From: Arthrobacter sp. cf158
GTDB lineage: Bacteria > Actinomycetota > Actinomycetes > Actinomycetales > Micrococcaceae
DNA length: 64,000 nucleotides
Direction: 5' to 3'
Assembly: GCF_900106835.1 (NCBI RefSeq)
Contig: NZ_FNNR01000002.1
Location: 1 to 64,000, forward strand
The position numbers and the translations under genes are program-made. This document shows positions 1 through 8,622 of this stretch, piece by piece (position 1 is the first letter of the stretch; each line of letters opens with the position of its first letter). The notes below the pieces were generated by a model that saw only the letters and a program-made list of their open reading frames with translations, was not told the DNA's origin and made no database searches.

Positions 1-320
1 GCCAGGGTTCCCTCGCCGCCGATGGCGATGATCGCTTCAATGCCCAGCCGTTCCATGTGGGCTTTGATGACGTCCGGGCCGCCGCCGTTTTCGAACGGGT
101 TGGTGCGGGAGGTGCCCAGGATGGTGCCGCCTTGCTTGGCGATACCGCGGACCATGGTGCGGGGAATGTCGATGACATCACCTTCAACCACGCCACGCCA
201 GCCGTCGCGGAAGCCAACGAACTCCTGGCCGTGGATGGCAATGCCTTTGAGGACTGCTCCGCGGATCACTGCGTTGAGGCCGGGGCAGTCGCCACCGCTG
301 GTAAGAATGCCAATTTTCAT
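1..320 (-). CDS. pfkA: 6-phosphofructokinase, N-terminal part (cut by window edge)
   Basis: Phosphorylates fructose 6-phosphate in glycolysis (cytoplasm). About 106 N-terminal residues are visible. The protein opens MKIGILTSGGDCPGLNAVIR, the PfkA nucleotide-loop signature, and continues through a GTSRTNPF segment to an IAIGGEGTLA motif near residue 100. A Gly after the acidic residue in GGEGT is the arrangement usually associated with ATP rather than pyrophosphate use; this is family knowledge, not proof here. The start ATG (318-320 on the minus strand) is fixed by the conserved N-terminus. The remaining two thirds lie outside the window. Confidence 0.93.
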   Translation of the reverse strand, partial: MKIGILTSGGDCPGLNAVIRGAVLKGIAIHGQEFVGFRDGWRGVVEGDVIDIPRTMVRGIAKQGGTILGTSRTNPFENGGGPDVIKAHMERLGIEAIIAIGGEGTL

Positions 321-463
321 GTTTGCTCACTCATGGCTTGGAGGAATACGTGCAGAGCGCCACGCTGAGCTCCCCATGATTGTAGACGGGCATGTGGGGT
401 GGGACACAAACGGTTACTTTTCAACCCGGCCGTGCGGTATTGGAAACCTGACGGAAAACATCG

Positions 464-493
464 CAAAAGCGCCCCGCCAACCGGCGGGGCGCT
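464..493 (-). terminator. Intrinsic terminator of the PspC locus
   Basis: An 11-bp perfect stem (468-478 with 483-493, loop AACC) is followed on the minus strand by a short T-run (TTTTGC). It lies 31 bases beyond the stop of the 82-aa PspC gene and so probably ends that minus-strand operon. Confidence 0.75.
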
Positions 494-524
494 GCGCGTC
501 GCTCTAGAACTGTTTCACCGTGAA

Positions 525-773
525 CTACCGGGAACGCTGGCTGATGAAGGATTCGAGGGGGATCTTGTTCTTCTGGTCCGGCAGGATGAGCCAGCCCAGG
601 ATGTAGACCACCAGGGCCGGCCCTGGCAGCAGGCAGAAGAGCAGGAAGGCGACCCGGACATAGGCTACGTCCACACGGAGTTTCGCTGCGATTCCTCCGC
701 AGATGCCTCCCAGCCAGCGTTGCGGTCCACGCTTCAGGCCGAAGCCCCTGACGATGCTGAAGAACTTGTCCAT
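525..773 (-). CDS. Small PspC-domain membrane protein
   Basis: An 82-aa protein that is almost entirely one PspC domain: a basic N-terminal segment (RGPQRWLGGICGGIAAKL, about residues 15-32), the V-x-Y-V-R-V-A turn, then one strong membrane helix (FLLFCLLPGPALVVYILGWLILP, about 43-65). PspC proteins are inner-membrane partners of phage-shock and envelope-stress systems. It is the last gene of a minus-strand group of three, divergent from a kinase whose N-terminus carries the same domain, so a role in sensing or buffering membrane stress is likely. The exact partner cannot be read from sequence. Confidence 0.85.
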   Translation of the reverse strand: MDKFFSIVRGFGLKRGPQRWLGGICGGIAAKLRVDVAYVRVAFLLFCLLPGPALVVYILGWLILPDQKNKIPLESFISQRSR

Positions 774-804
774 GGCTACAGACTTCCCTGTTGTGCTTGC
801 TTTG

Positions 805-1176
805 TCACTTTGTGGTGGTCACTTTTTTGGAACCCTTGCGGGCGGAGAGGAGTCCACCCACTACCAATGCGGCTCCCGCACCGATCATGAGGCCGATCAG
901 CACGTACGTCCCGTTGAGTGTCACCCAGCCGAGTGTGGAGATGACAATCAGGGCGGCCAGCGCCATCACGATCAGCCCCCACACCACGGTTCCTATCCGC
1001 GCCTGCTGTGGATCGTCGTCGTCCGTGTGCTCTACCTTGAAGCTGGGTTCCAGCGGGGGTGTGAGCGGAATCTGCTGGAGGGTTGGCTTGGGAAGGGCCT
1101 CGGTGGGGCGGGTTTCCCTGGGCAGTGGCTGCGTTGGCTGGGCCTCGTGGGCCTTGCCTGGCTCGTTGATGCTCAT
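805..1176 (-). CDS. Two-helix membrane protein of the PspC/Lia locus, function unknown
   Basis: A 123-aa protein with a Pro/Thr-rich, presumably cytoplasmic N-terminus of about 60 residues, an acidic HTDDDD stretch, then two hydrophobic helices (about residues 61-82 and 89-112) separated by a short turn, and a basic tail (KGSKKVTTTK). I recognise no enzymatic motif. One base separates its ATG from the stop of the upstream 529-aa protein, so the two are almost certainly co-transcribed. It is probably a structural or regulatory partner of the PspC proteins on either side; that is inference from context. Confidence 0.75.
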   Translation of the reverse strand: MSINEPGKAHEAQPTQPLPRETRPTEALPKPTLQQIPLTPPLEPSFKVEHTDDDDPQQARIGTVVWGLIVMALAALIVISTLGWVTLNGTYVLIGLMIGAGAALVVGGLLSARKGSKKVTTTK

Positions 1177-1177
1177 G

Positions 1178-2767
1178 TCAGTTTCCTTCCTGGATGGTCA
1201 CGTTGCTGAACGTGCCGTCGATTTCCACCACGAGGTTGGCTCCGGGCTTTTCGGTGTTGTACAGAGTCCGGTCGTCCTGAAGGCGGCCACCGCGGTCGGA
1301 CCCGCGTTCGTTGAGATTGCCGAAGGTCATATCCGCCCTGACCTCCACGGGAACGTCATCGGGGATGATCACAGTGACGTTGCTGGCCGTGGCGTCCACC
1401 GGAATGGTGACCTCGGAGATCAACGGCGCCGTCAGGGACAGCTCGCTCAAGTCCAATTGCCCTTGGGCCCCCGTGACGTTGATGCCGAGCCGTGCCTGCT
1501 CCACGCTGGTGGGTGTCCAGTTCACGTCGTGGAAGGTGAAGCGGTCTCCATTCCTGGGAACCACATTGAAGATGCCACCGATGATCAGCGCTACGATCGC
1601 GAGGAATCCGAGGAATCCTGGCGTCCGGCCGCGGAGTCCGGCGATGAGTATGCCCAGGCCCAGAACTGCGGCACCGGTTGCCCACACCACGGCGTTGGCC
1701 GAGTTGCCCAACTCAATGATGTTGCCGGCGTCGAGCGCTTTCAGGGTGCCGCCGGCCAGAAGTGCAGCGCCCGCAGAGACTGCCACGATCGCGGGACCGG
1801 GGCCCTTTTTCTTTGGTGCTGCCGGCTTCGGCTGCCACCCTTGCGGGGGAGTGGGACCATACGGCGGCCGCGGACCGGAAGGTGCGGCAGGGCCGGAAGG
1901 AGTGAAGTGGCCTGATGGGGGAACCTGGCTTGATGGCGGAACCGGACCGGAACTGTAGCCGCCAGAGGGATTGGGGCGTCCTTGGTGCTTGGTGCCCGGA
2001 GCCGATGCACCGTAGACAGGCACCCCGGTGTTGCTGCCCGCGGTGGCAGTGGATGCATAGGATGCGGGCGTTCCGTACGTGGCATTGCTGCCGGGAGCGG
2101 TTGCGTAATTCTGCTGCCCCATGGTGGGTGTTCCCTTCGAAGCCTTGTTTCGCTGCACCAGGAAGTAGATGAGATAGAAGACGCCGCCCATCCAGAAGAG
2201 CGTCCAGAACACCCCAGGAAGTCCGTCCCAGCCCCAGCCCCAGAAGCCGCGGCCCAGACCCGGCAGGCCAATGATCGTAGTGATCAATGCCCCGGTCATG
2301 CCTCCCGACCATCGGCCGGCACCAGCCTCCTGGACGTGGATGCGGCCATCCGGCTCGGGGAGCAGCGCCCAGGCAACGCCGTAGAGCAGCACGCCAACGC
2401 CGGCGAAGAGTGCCAGGACAATGAAAATGCCCCTCACGATCAGCGGGTCGATGCCAAACCGGTGGGCTACACCGCTTGCGACGCCACCGATCCAACGGTC
2501 CGGTCCACGGCGGATGCCCTGGTTGCGGATCCAGTCGAAGAAGTTCTGCTGGGAACCTGCCGGTGCGTCGCCGGTGGGCGGGTAGTTGCCGCTGGCGGGA
2601 CCAGTCCCCGCAGAAGTGCCGGCCGTGGGCTCTTCCGGTGCCCCGGAAGCGGAACCGGCGGCGCCGGTTGAAGCGCCGCTGGACGAGCCGGTGGAGGCGC
2701 TGGAGCCGGATGCGCCGGTGGTGCCAGGCGTTCCGGGTTCCTCTGGGTTCATGCTGTTCGCGTTCAT
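1178..2767 (-). CDS. PspC-domain protein with LiaF-like C-terminal domain
   Basis: A 529-aa multidomain membrane protein. Residues 1-70 are Gly/Ser/Thr/Ala-rich low complexity. About 80-150 form a PspC domain (RRGPDRWIGGVASGVAHRFG, then a VRGIFIVLALF membrane helix). Further helices near 160-205 are followed by a Pro/Ser/Tyr-rich linker (about 210-320) and three or four more helices (325-405). The C-terminal 110 residues are beta-rich (VTVIIPDDVPVEVRADMTFG, then NLVVEIDGTFSNVTIQEG), as in LiaF/YvqF-type 'cell-wall-active antibiotic response' domains. LiaF-type proteins restrain a LiaS-type kinase, and a matching kinase is encoded divergently at 2893. An AGGA site lies just before the chosen ATG; a second ATG five codons in is possible. 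Confidence 0.85.
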   Translation of the reverse strand: MNANSMNPEEPGTPGTTGASGSSASTGSSSGASTGAAGSASGAPEEPTAGTSAGTGPASGNYPPTGDAPAGSQQNFFDWIRNQGIRRGPDRWIGGVASGVAHRFGIDPLIVRGIFIVLALFAGVGVLLYGVAWALLPEPDGRIHVQEAGAGRWSGGMTGALITTIIGLPGLGRGFWGWGWDGLPGVFWTLFWMGGVFYLIYFLVQRNKASKGTPTMGQQNYATAPGSNATYGTPASYASTATAGSNTGVPVYGASAPGTKHQGRPNPSGGYSSGPVPPSSQVPPSGHFTPSGPAAPSGPRPPYGPTPPQGWQPKPAAPKKKGPGPAIVAVSAGAALLAGGTLKALDAGNIIELGNSANAVVWATGAAVLGLGILIAGLRGRTPGFLGFLAIVALIIGGIFNVVPRNGDRFTFHDVNWTPTSVEQARLGINVTGAQGQLDLSELSLTAPLISEVTIPVDATASNVTVIIPDDVPVEVRADMTFGNLNERGSDRGGRLQDDRTLYNTEKPGANLVVEIDGTFSNVTIQEGN

Positions 2768-2813
2768 ACTTCGATCCTGCCGTCCGGCAGGGCACGCCCT
2801 CTACTGGGGGATA

Positions 2814-2830
2814 CCCTGAATGATCCCTGA
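2814..2830. promoter_or_regulatory. Direct repeat CCCTGA-N5-CCCTGA between divergent PspC and kinase genes
   Basis: Two identical hexamers (2814-2819 and 2825-2830) lie 11 bp apart, one helical turn, in the 125-bp gap between the 529-aa PspC protein and the histidine kinase. The G-run at 2806-2810 and C-run at 2835-2839 add partial dyad symmetry. The position suits a binding site for the locus's own LuxR-type regulator controlling both directions. This is a positional inference only. Confidence 0.3.
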
Positions 2831-2892
2831 GAGACCCCCGAACAACGCTGGTTCCCGGTCCGGGGCACCCTGATCCGTGTTTGGATTGGTAC

Positions 2893-4374
2893 ATGACAAC
2901 CGCTGTACAACGCCCCGCGCTGGTCCGCAGCAGCGACCGCATGATCGCAGGCGTCTGCAGCGGACTGGCCGATCACCTGGGCTGGCCCGTCAAATTCGTC
3001 CGGCTCGGCATGATCCTGGCCTGTTTCGCCGGCGGTGCCGGCGTGGCCTTCTATGCGTGGCTTTGGACCATGGTTCCCACCGCGGATGAGAGCGCCAAAC
3101 GCAATGCCCGCCGGCCGGCGTCGCCCATTGCTCCTGCGGTGAGCTTGCCGTCTGCCGCTGCGGCGCCCGCCCGGGCCTCAAAAGCGTACGACGCCGGTCC
3201 GTCGCCGGCGGTGGGTGGAGGACCCCCTGCGGCTGGTGCATCAGCCGCTGGCGTCCAGGCATCCGGTTCCTCCAATGGGACTGGATCTTCCGCCGGCTTC
3301 GGCGCCACGTCCGCCGATGACTGGTGGGGCGGCAGTGCCTTGGCGTCCTGGTTCTCGTTCCGCAAGATCCAGTACGGCAAGGAGATCCTGCTCGGCGCCG
3401 CTTTGCTCCTGGTGGCCGCCATCCTGATTGCACGCCAGTTCGGCGTGGACGTTCCCTTGGGAACGCTCATCCCTGCTGCGGCCATCCTTGGCGGCGCGGC
3501 GATTGCCTGGATGCAGCTGGACGAAACCCGCAGGGCCGGATTGGTGGACAAGACCAAGGCCGATCAGGCAGGTGGATGGGTCCGGCTGGCGGCCGGTTTG
3601 GCCTTGGTAGTGGCAGGTGTCCTGGTAATGGTGTCCGGTTCAGGTTCGTGGGAACAGACCTGGCTGGCGCTGCTGGCATCCGTGGCCGTCCTTGGCGGTG
3701 TGGCCCTGGTACTGCTGCCATGGGGATTGAAGTTTTGGAAGGATCTCGAAACAGAACGGGCGGGCCGGGTCCGGGAAACAGAACGAGCAGAAATAGCCGC
3801 CCATTTGCACGACTCCGTCCTCCAGACTCTGGCCCTTATCCAACGGCGGGCCGGCTCCGAACAGGACGTGGTCCGGCTGGCGAGGGCGCAGGAACGCGAA
3901 CTCCGGGCCTGGCTCTTCAGCGATGCTGCCAAGGAATCGGGGCTCTTGGCTGATCGGATCAAATCAGTAGCAGCTGAAGTGGAAGACTCCCACGGCCAAG
4001 CGGTGGAAGTGGTGACTGTGGGCGATACCGAAATGACGGACAGGCATGAAGCTTTGGTCCAGGCGGCCAGGGAAGCAATGCTTAACGCTGCACGGCACGG
4101 AGGCGGAACCGTCTCCGTGTACCTGGAGAGCACCGCCGGCAGTACCGAGATTTTCATCAAGGACCGGGGACCCGGATTCGATCCCGACGCTGTTCCGGAA
4201 GACAGGCTGGGCGTCAAGGAATCGATCATCGGCCGCATGAAGCGGCACGGTGGTAGCGCTGCCATCACCAGCAGCAGCAACGGAACGGAAGTCCGGTTGA
4301 CCCTGCCATCGGCAAACGCGGACACGGGGGAGCAACGGAACAACGATGTGCGGAATGGAGAAGCGAAACAATGA
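2893..4374 (+). CDS. PspC-sensor histidine kinase (LiaS/DesK type)
   Basis: A 493-aa membrane sensor kinase. Residues 1-60 are a PspC domain ending in a helix (LGMILACFAGGAGVAFYAWLW). A Pro/Ala-rich linker follows, then four helices (about 160-290). The HisKA_3 dimerisation box AHLHDSVLQTLALIQ places the phospho-acceptor at H306. The HATPase has an N-box (REAMLNAARHGGG) and a G-box (DRGPGFDPD). The ATG at 2893 is used; a TTG four codons earlier is in frame, and neither has a strong ribosome site. It overlaps the response regulator gene by four bases (ATGA). Using a PspC domain as the input module links it to the divergent PspC proteins, suggesting it reads membrane state through PspC-PspC contacts (inference). 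Confidence 0.9.
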   Translation: MTTAVQRPALVRSSDRMIAGVCSGLADHLGWPVKFVRLGMILACFAGGAGVAFYAWLWTMVPTADESAKRNARRPASPIAPAVSLPSAAAAPARASKAYDAGPSPAVGGGPPAAGASAAGVQASGSSNGTGSSAGFGATSADDWWGGSALASWFSFRKIQYGKEILLGAALLLVAAILIARQFGVDVPLGTLIPAAAILGGAAIAWMQLDETRRAGLVDKTKADQAGGWVRLAAGLALVVAGVLVMVSGSGSWEQTWLALLASVAVLGGVALVLLPWGLKFWKDLETERAGRVRETERAEIAAHLHDSVLQTLALIQRRAGSEQDVVRLARAQERELRAWLFSDAAKESGLLADRIKSVAAEVEDSHGQAVEVVTVGDTEMTDRHEALVQAAREAMLNAARHGGGTVSVYLESTAGSTEIFIKDRGPGFDPDAVPEDRLGVKESIIGRMKRHGGSAAITSSSNGTEVRLTLPSANADTGEQRNNDVRNGEAKQ

Positions 4375-5045
4375 CGACCACCCCTGACAGTGGTGCCGGA
4401 CGCAGGGTGCGCGTGGTGATCGTGGATGACCACACCATCTTCCGGTCCGGTCTGAAAGCCGACCTCGATCACCGCATGGACGTGGTGGGCGAAGCAGGAA
4501 CCGTGGAGCAGGCCATCGCAATAATCGCGGAGACCCGCCCTGAGGTTGTGCTGCTGGATGTCCACCTCCCCGGCGGCCTGGGTGGTGGCGGCCGTGAAGT
4601 CATTGCCGGGTCTTCTGCACTGCTGGGCACCACCAGCTTCCTGGCGCTCAGCGTCTCCGACGCAGCGGAGGACGTGGTCTCCGTGATCCGTGCAGGCGCC
4701 CGGGGCTACGTCACCAAGACCATCTCCGGCAAGGAGATTTCGGATGCCGTGATCCGGGTAGCCGACGGCGATGCCGTGTTTTCGCCACGGCTTGCCGGCT
4801 TTGTACTGGATGCCTTTGGGACCGCTCCGGCGGACATCGCGGACGACGAACTGGACAAGCTTTCGGCCCGCGAACTCGAAGTCATGCGGCTGATCGCCCG
4901 CGGCTACAGCTACAAGGAAGTTGCCAAGGAGCTCTTCATTTCCATCAAGACCGTGGAAACGCATGTGTCGGCGGTTCTGCGGAAGTTGCAACTGTCCAGC
5001 CGGCACGAGCTCACCAAATGGGCGGCCGAGCGCCGCCTCCTCTGA
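4371..5045 (+). CDS. LuxR/NarL-family response regulator
   Basis: A 224-aa two-component regulator paired with the preceding kinase by a 4-base overlap. The receiver domain (about 12-130) has the acidic pair in VVIVDDH, the phospho-acceptor D63 in VVLLDVHLPGG and the lysine in GYVTKTIS. The C-terminal LuxR helix-turn-helix (about 158-220) is typical: LSARELEVMRLIARGYSYKE followed by ISIKTVETHVSAVLRKL. It probably activates the divergent PspC operon and its own gene in response to envelope stress (inference from LiaR-type systems). A 32-bp tandem repeat begins directly after the stop codon. Confidence 0.93.
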   Translation: MTTTPDSGAGRRVRVVIVDDHTIFRSGLKADLDHRMDVVGEAGTVEQAIAIIAETRPEVVLLDVHLPGGLGGGGREVIAGSSALLGTTSFLALSVSDAAEDVVSVIRAGARGYVTKTISGKEISDAVIRVADGDAVFSPRLAGFVLDAFGTAPADIADDELDKLSARELEVMRLIARGYSYKEVAKELFISIKTVETHVSAVLRKLQLSSRHELTKWAAERRLL

Positions 5046-5179
5046 CGCTCTCTCACCTATCGTCGGTTTTTCCCGATCGCTCTCTCACCTATCGTCGGTT
5101 AACCGCGAACGCTCTCCCACCTACCGCCGGTTAAACGCGAACGCTCTCCCACCTACCGAGGTGGGAGAGCGTTTGCGTT
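5046..5179. repeat. 32-bp tandem repeat (3.5 copies) ending in an inverted copy
   Basis: Starting right after the regulator's stop codon, units begin at 5046, 5078, 5110 and 5142, exactly 32 bases apart. Each starts CGCTCTCYCACCTAYCG, and the second and third end GTTAAMCGCGAA. The fourth copy is cut after 17 bases and is followed by its own reverse complement. Copies 1-2 share one set of variants and copies 3-4 another, suggesting stepwise duplication. There are no unique spacers, so it is not a CRISPR array; it resembles a REP-type intergenic element. Confidence 0.9.
5134..5179. terminator. Long bidirectional hairpin between convergent regulator and aminotransferase genes
   Basis: A perfect 15-bp stem (5140-5154 with 5159-5173, loop ACCG) extends through one G-U pair to about 21 bp (5134-5154 / 5159-5179). 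It sits between two convergent genes and can act in both directions. It is formed by the last tandem-repeat copy and its inverted partner. Confidence 0.8.
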
Positions 5180-5188
5180 GGCTGGCTG

Positions 5189-6418
5189 CTACTTTGCCTT
5201 GCCCAGGAACTCCTGGATTCGACGAACGCCTTCTGCCAGGTCCTCATCACCGAGTGCGTAGCTCAGGCGGACGTAGCCGGAGGGTCCGAACGCCTCGCCG
5301 GGAACCACGGCAACCTCAACCTCATCGAGGATGAGCGTGGCAAGTTCCGCTGAAGTGGTGGGGCGGACGGGACCGTTGGAGGTCTCAAATTCTTTGCCCA
5401 GCAGTCCTCGGACATCCGCGTAAACGTAGAAGGCGCCTGTCGGCGTCGGGCATTCGACGCCTTCGATCGCGTTCAGGCCGGCCACAATTGCTTTGCGACG
5501 GCGGTCGAAGGCCACCTTCATCTCGTCGACGGCGGTCAACGGGCCCGTGAGGGCGGCGGCAGCAGCGATCTGCATGATGTTGGAGACGTTGGACGTCGCG
5601 TGCGACTGAAGGTTGGTGGCCGCCTTGATGACGTCGGCAGGGCCGATCATCCATCCCACGCGCCAACCGGTCATGGCATAGGTCTTGGCCACACCGTTGA
5701 GGATGACAACTTTGTCGCCCAGTTCCGGTGCAGCGGTGGCAATGGAGGTGAACTCGACGCCGTCGTAGGTCAGGTGCTCGTAGATCTCGTCGGTAACAAC
5801 CCAGAGTCCCTTGGACGCGGCCCACTTGCCGATTTCCGCTACCTGTTCCGGGCTGTACACGGCGCCGGTGGGGTTGGACGGGGAGACGAAGAGCAGGATC
5901 TTGGTCTTGTCCGTTACAGCGGCTTCAAGCTGCTCAACGGTCACAAGGTAGCCCTGCTCCGGCCCGGCGAAGACTTCCACGGGCACACCGCCGGCAAGAC
6001 GGATGGCCTCCGGGTACGTGGTCCAGAACGGGGTGGGAATGATGACCTCGTCGCCCGGATCCACCAAGGTAGCGAACGTGTTGTACACGGCCTGCTTCCC
6101 ACCGTTGGTCACCAGCACCTGGGAGGGATCCACCTTGTAGCCGGAGTCCCGCAGGGTCTTCTCCGCGATGGCCTTCTTCAGCTCGGGCAGACCGCCTGCG
6201 GGGGAGTAGCGGTGGTACTTCGGCTGGCTGGCAGCCTCAATGGCCGCCTGGACGATGTAGTCCGGGGTGGGGAAATCGGGTTCACCGGCACCAAAACCAA
6301 TCACGGGACGCCCCGCGGCCTTCAGTGCCTTGGCCTTGGCATCAACGGCAAGGGTGGCGGACTCGGCGATGGCGGAGATTCGCTGTGAAATGCGGGCGGC
6401 AGTTGTTCCGGCAGACAT
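5189..6418 (-). CDS. aspC: Pyridoxal-phosphate aminotransferase, aspartate type
   Basis: A 409-aa class-I fold aminotransferase, probably aspartate aminotransferase of subgroup Ib (oxaloacetate + glutamate to aspartate + 2-oxoglutarate). Visible motifs are the substrate-loop [10 protein letters not shown] (43-52), the [10 protein letters not shown] segment (179-188), TDEIYEHL (209-216), the PLP-binding lysine K245 in [16 protein letters not shown] and the C-terminal carboxylate-binding Arg in SGYVRLSYA. The length is normal for the family. The start ATG lies behind a weak AAGAACGG site. A relaxed specificity (aromatic or N-succinyl-diaminopimelate substrates) cannot be excluded. It is commonly found beside secE/nusG in this lineage. 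Confidence 0.85.
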   Translation of the reverse strand: MSAGTTAARISQRISAIAESATLAVDAKAKALKAAGRPVIGFGAGEPDFPTPDYIVQAAIEAASQPKYHRYSPAGGLPELKKAIAEKTLRDSGYKVDPSQVLVTNGGKQAVYNTFATLVDPGDEVIIPTPFWTTYPEAIRLAGGVPVEVFAGPEQGYLVTVEQLEAAVTDKTKILLFVSPSNPTGAVYSPEQVAEIGKWAASKGLWVVTDEIYEHLTYDGVEFTSIATAAPELGDKVVILNGVAKTYAMTGWRVGWMIGPADVIKAATNLQSHATSNVSNIMQIAAAAALTGPLTAVDEMKVAFDRRRKAIVAGLNAIEGVECPTPTGAFYVYADVRGLLGKEFETSNGPVRPTTSAELATLILDEVEVAVVPGEAFGPSGYVRLSYALGDEDLAEGVRRIQEFLGKAK

Positions 6419-6578
6419 CTATGTACCGTTCTTCGCAGGCAGCTCGTGGGCTGGATGATGGGATTCGACGTAAACTACCTTATGCTGTTCTGCGGAGCTC
6501 CCGGGCGCCTGTCGAAGTTTGTGACTGATAATGCTGGTCACAGGGTTTAGAGGCTTGGGAGGTCCGGAATTGGGCCGG

Positions 6579-6608
6579 TTCGACTATCGCGAAATTCTTG
6601 CGTAGACT
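6579..6608 (+). promoter_or_regulatory. Probable housekeeping promoter of tRNA-Trp (and secE)
   Basis: TTCGAC (6579-6584), an 18-bp spacer and TAGACT (6603-6608) resemble a sigma-70-type promoter. The predicted start is about 55 bases before the tRNA. TAGACT recurs as a -10 upstream of rpsL, tuf and secY in this window, which strengthens the call. Confidence 0.5.
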
Positions 6609-6671
6609 GGTTCACCGGTGTTGAAAAGCACCACAGGCTGAAGTGCGGCCTGAAACATGGATTTGATCCAT

Positions 6672-6744
6672 AGGGTAGTGGCGCAATTGGTAGCGCAGCG
6701 GTCTCCAAAACCGCAGGTTGCAGGTTCGAGTCCTGTCTGCCCTG
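6672..6744 (+). tRNA. trpT: tRNA-Trp (anticodon CCA)
   Basis: The 7-bp acceptor stem pairs 6672-6678 with 6737-6743 (one G-U), with discriminator G at 6744. The anticodon loop CTCCAAA gives CCA. The T-arm has the GGTTCGAGTCC consensus. The 3' CCA is not encoded. It precedes secE, the usual actinobacterial arrangement. Confidence 0.95.
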
Positions 6745-6824
6745 CGCAAGCTGTTCCGGCGGAAACGCCGGGGCAAGCGCAGCAACCATGGCTCTGATCA
6801 GAGTCGGGTCAACGACTTTGCAAG

Positions 6825-7106
6825 GTGAGTGAGGACCAGGTGACCGAAACAGCTGCCAGCAGCTCGAAGGGCCGTCCCGCCAAGAAAGCCGATCGCGGCT
6901 TCTTCGCCCGTATTGCACTTTTCGTCCGCCAGGTCATCGGTGAACTGAAGAAGGTCGTTGCACCCACCCGTAAGGAACTGATCAACTACACGCTCGTGGT
7001 GCTGGTGTTCGTAGCCATCATGATGCTCATCGTCACCCTGCTGGATCTGGCCTTCGGTACGGGAGTCAGCTGGGTCTTTGGTGGGGCAGGCGCTACGGAC
7101 CGCTAA
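6825..7106 (+). CDS. secE: Preprotein translocase subunit SecE
   Basis: A 93-aa single-span subunit of the SecYEG channel. The basic, low-complexity N-terminus is followed by the amphipathic segment FVRQVIGELKKVVAPTRKEL (about 33-52), the SecE hallmark, and one membrane helix (about 54-78). The GTG at 6825 is taken. A second GTG at 6840 has a GAGGA motif just ahead of it, so the true protein may be five residues shorter. The single-helix form is usual outside enterobacteria. nusG follows after 114 bases. Confidence 0.92.
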   Translation: MSEDQVTETAASSSKGRPAKKADRGFFARIALFVRQVIGELKKVVAPTRKELINYTLVVLVFVAIMMLIVTLLDLAFGTGVSWVFGGAGATDR

Positions 7107-7220
7107 GCGGATCTGTCCGCAAACTGTGTGAAATCTTCTGGGAAATCAGGAATTTTGCGGGGTTTGCGGAATTGAGCCATTTAAATAGGCATGTTAGGCA
7201 ATGAGGAAGCAGGAGACCAA

Positions 7221-8060
7221 GTGTCTGAGCAGGAGCTCGAGGTAAACGAGACTGAGCTGGAAGAAACTGAGGGCGCCGCAGCTGAGGCTGTGGAAGAGTC
7301 CGAGGTTGATTCTGCTGCGCCCGAATCTGCCGACGTCGACGATTCCGAAGAGGATTTCGAAGCTGACGTAGACGACGAGTCTGATGACGAGTCGGACGAC
7401 GAAGCTGCGGAAGAGTCCGACGGCGACGACCTTGCAGCCGCTGCTGCTGCAGCGCCGGCTGATCCGGCCGAAGAATTCAAAGGCAAGCTGCGCCGCCAGG
7501 AAGGTGACTGGTACGTCATCCACTCCTACGCCGGTTATGAGAACCGCGTGAAGGCAAACCTTGAGACCCGCATCCAGACCCTGGACATGGAAGATTACAT
7601 CTTCGAGATCCAGGTGCCCATGGAAGAGGTCGTCGAGATCAAGAACGCGCAGCGCAAGGTCATCAACCGCGTTCGCATTCCCGGCTACGTCCTGGTCCGC
7701 ATGGACTTGACCGACGCCTCCTGGGGCGCCGTTCGTCACACCCCGGGCGTCACCGGCTTCGTGGGCAACGCCCACAACCCCGTGCCGCTGCGCCTTGATG
7801 AGGTCTTCTCCATGCTCGCCCCGGTCTTCGAAGAAGAGCAGGCAGAGCAGGGCAAGCCCGTCAACAAGCAGAACCAGGCTCCCGTGGCCGTCGACTTCGA
7901 GGTCGGAGAGTCGGTCATCGTCAAGGAAGGCCCGTTCGAGACCCTTCCGGCAACGATCTCCGAGATCAAGCCCGAGTCCCAGACCCTTGTGGTGCTGGTC
8001 TCGATCTTCGAGCGCGAAACTCCGGTGACGCTCGCATTCAACCAGGTCACCAAGATCTAG
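7221..8060 (+). CDS. nusG: Transcription elongation/termination factor NusG with acidic N-terminal extension
   Basis: A 279-aa protein that binds RNA polymerase and couples transcription to Rho and the ribosome. Residues 1 to about 85 are a strongly acidic Glu/Asp/Ser/Ala-rich extension absent from E. coli NusG. The NGN domain follows ([20 protein letters not shown], then [21 protein letters not shown] with PGVTGFVG), and the C-terminus is the KOW domain ([19 protein letters not shown]). GTG 7221 is chosen because AGGAG (7211-7215) sits five bases ahead. An in-frame ATG at 7191 would add ten residues without a clear ribosome site. Confidence 0.95.
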   Translation: MSEQELEVNETELEETEGAAAEAVEESEVDSAAPESADVDDSEEDFEADVDDESDDESDDEAAEESDGDDLAAAAAAAPADPAEEFKGKLRRQEGDWYVIHSYAGYENRVKANLETRIQTLDMEDYIFEIQVPMEEVVEIKNAQRKVINRVRIPGYVLVRMDLTDASWGAVRHTPGVTGFVGNAHNPVPLRLDEVFSMLAPVFEEEQAEQGKPVNKQNQAPVAVDFEVGESVIVKEGPFETLPATISEIKPESQTLVVLVSIFERETPVTLAFNQVTKI

Positions 8061-8190
8061 CTGATTCCAAAATTTCGCTCCAGTCCTGCCTGCTTAGCAG
8101 TTCGGGAGCGGCCGGTCGCCTCGCCATGGCGGCCACCAACCTGGGACGCGCTCCTGTGTCCCAGGAAGCTATTGAGAGAAGGACCCTACA

Positions 8191-8622
8191 TTGGCTCCCA
8201 AGAAGAAGGTCACCGGCCTCATCAAGCTGCAGATCCAGGCAGGTGCCGCTAACCCGGCTCCGCCGATCGGTCCTGCGCTTGGCCAGCACGGTGTCAACAT
8301 CATGGAATTCTGCAAGGCGTACAACGCTGCAACGGAATCCCAGCGCGGAAACGTTATCCCGGTTGAAATCACGGTTTACGAAGACCGTTCCTTCACCTTC
8401 ATCACCAAGACCCCGCCGGCTGCAGAGCTCATCAAGAAGGCTGCAGGCGTTGCCAAGGGTTCGGCTACCCCGCACACCGTCAAGGTTGCCAAGCTGACCC
8501 AGGCACAGGTTGAGGAAATTGCTTCCACCAAGATGGAAGACCTCAACGCCAACGACATCAAGGCAGCTGCCCTGATCATCGCAGGCACCGCCCGCTCCAT
8601 GGGCATCACCGTAGAAGGTTAA
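8191..8622 (+). CDS. rplK: 50S ribosomal protein L11
   Basis: A 143-aa protein of the GTPase-associated centre, binding 23S rRNA with L10/L12 and required for RelA-dependent stringent signalling. The N-terminal signature [20 protein letters not shown] (about 18-37) and the C-terminal rRNA-binding domain (about 70-143) are complete. Translation starts at TTG 8191, behind AGAAGGA. The 130-bp gap from nusG holds an 8-bp stem (8140-8147 / 8158-8165) immediately before the ribosome site, a reasonable place for control of the L11-L1 pair. rplA follows. Confidence 0.96.

Noticed and set aside
22..507. Plus-strand open frames at the window start
   Set aside because: They run antisense to the phosphofructokinase N-terminus and through the terminator at 468-493; no domain or ribosome site.
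5046..5179. CRISPR array
   Set aside because: The 32-base period suggested one, but units are contiguous with no unique spacers and no cas genes are nearby.
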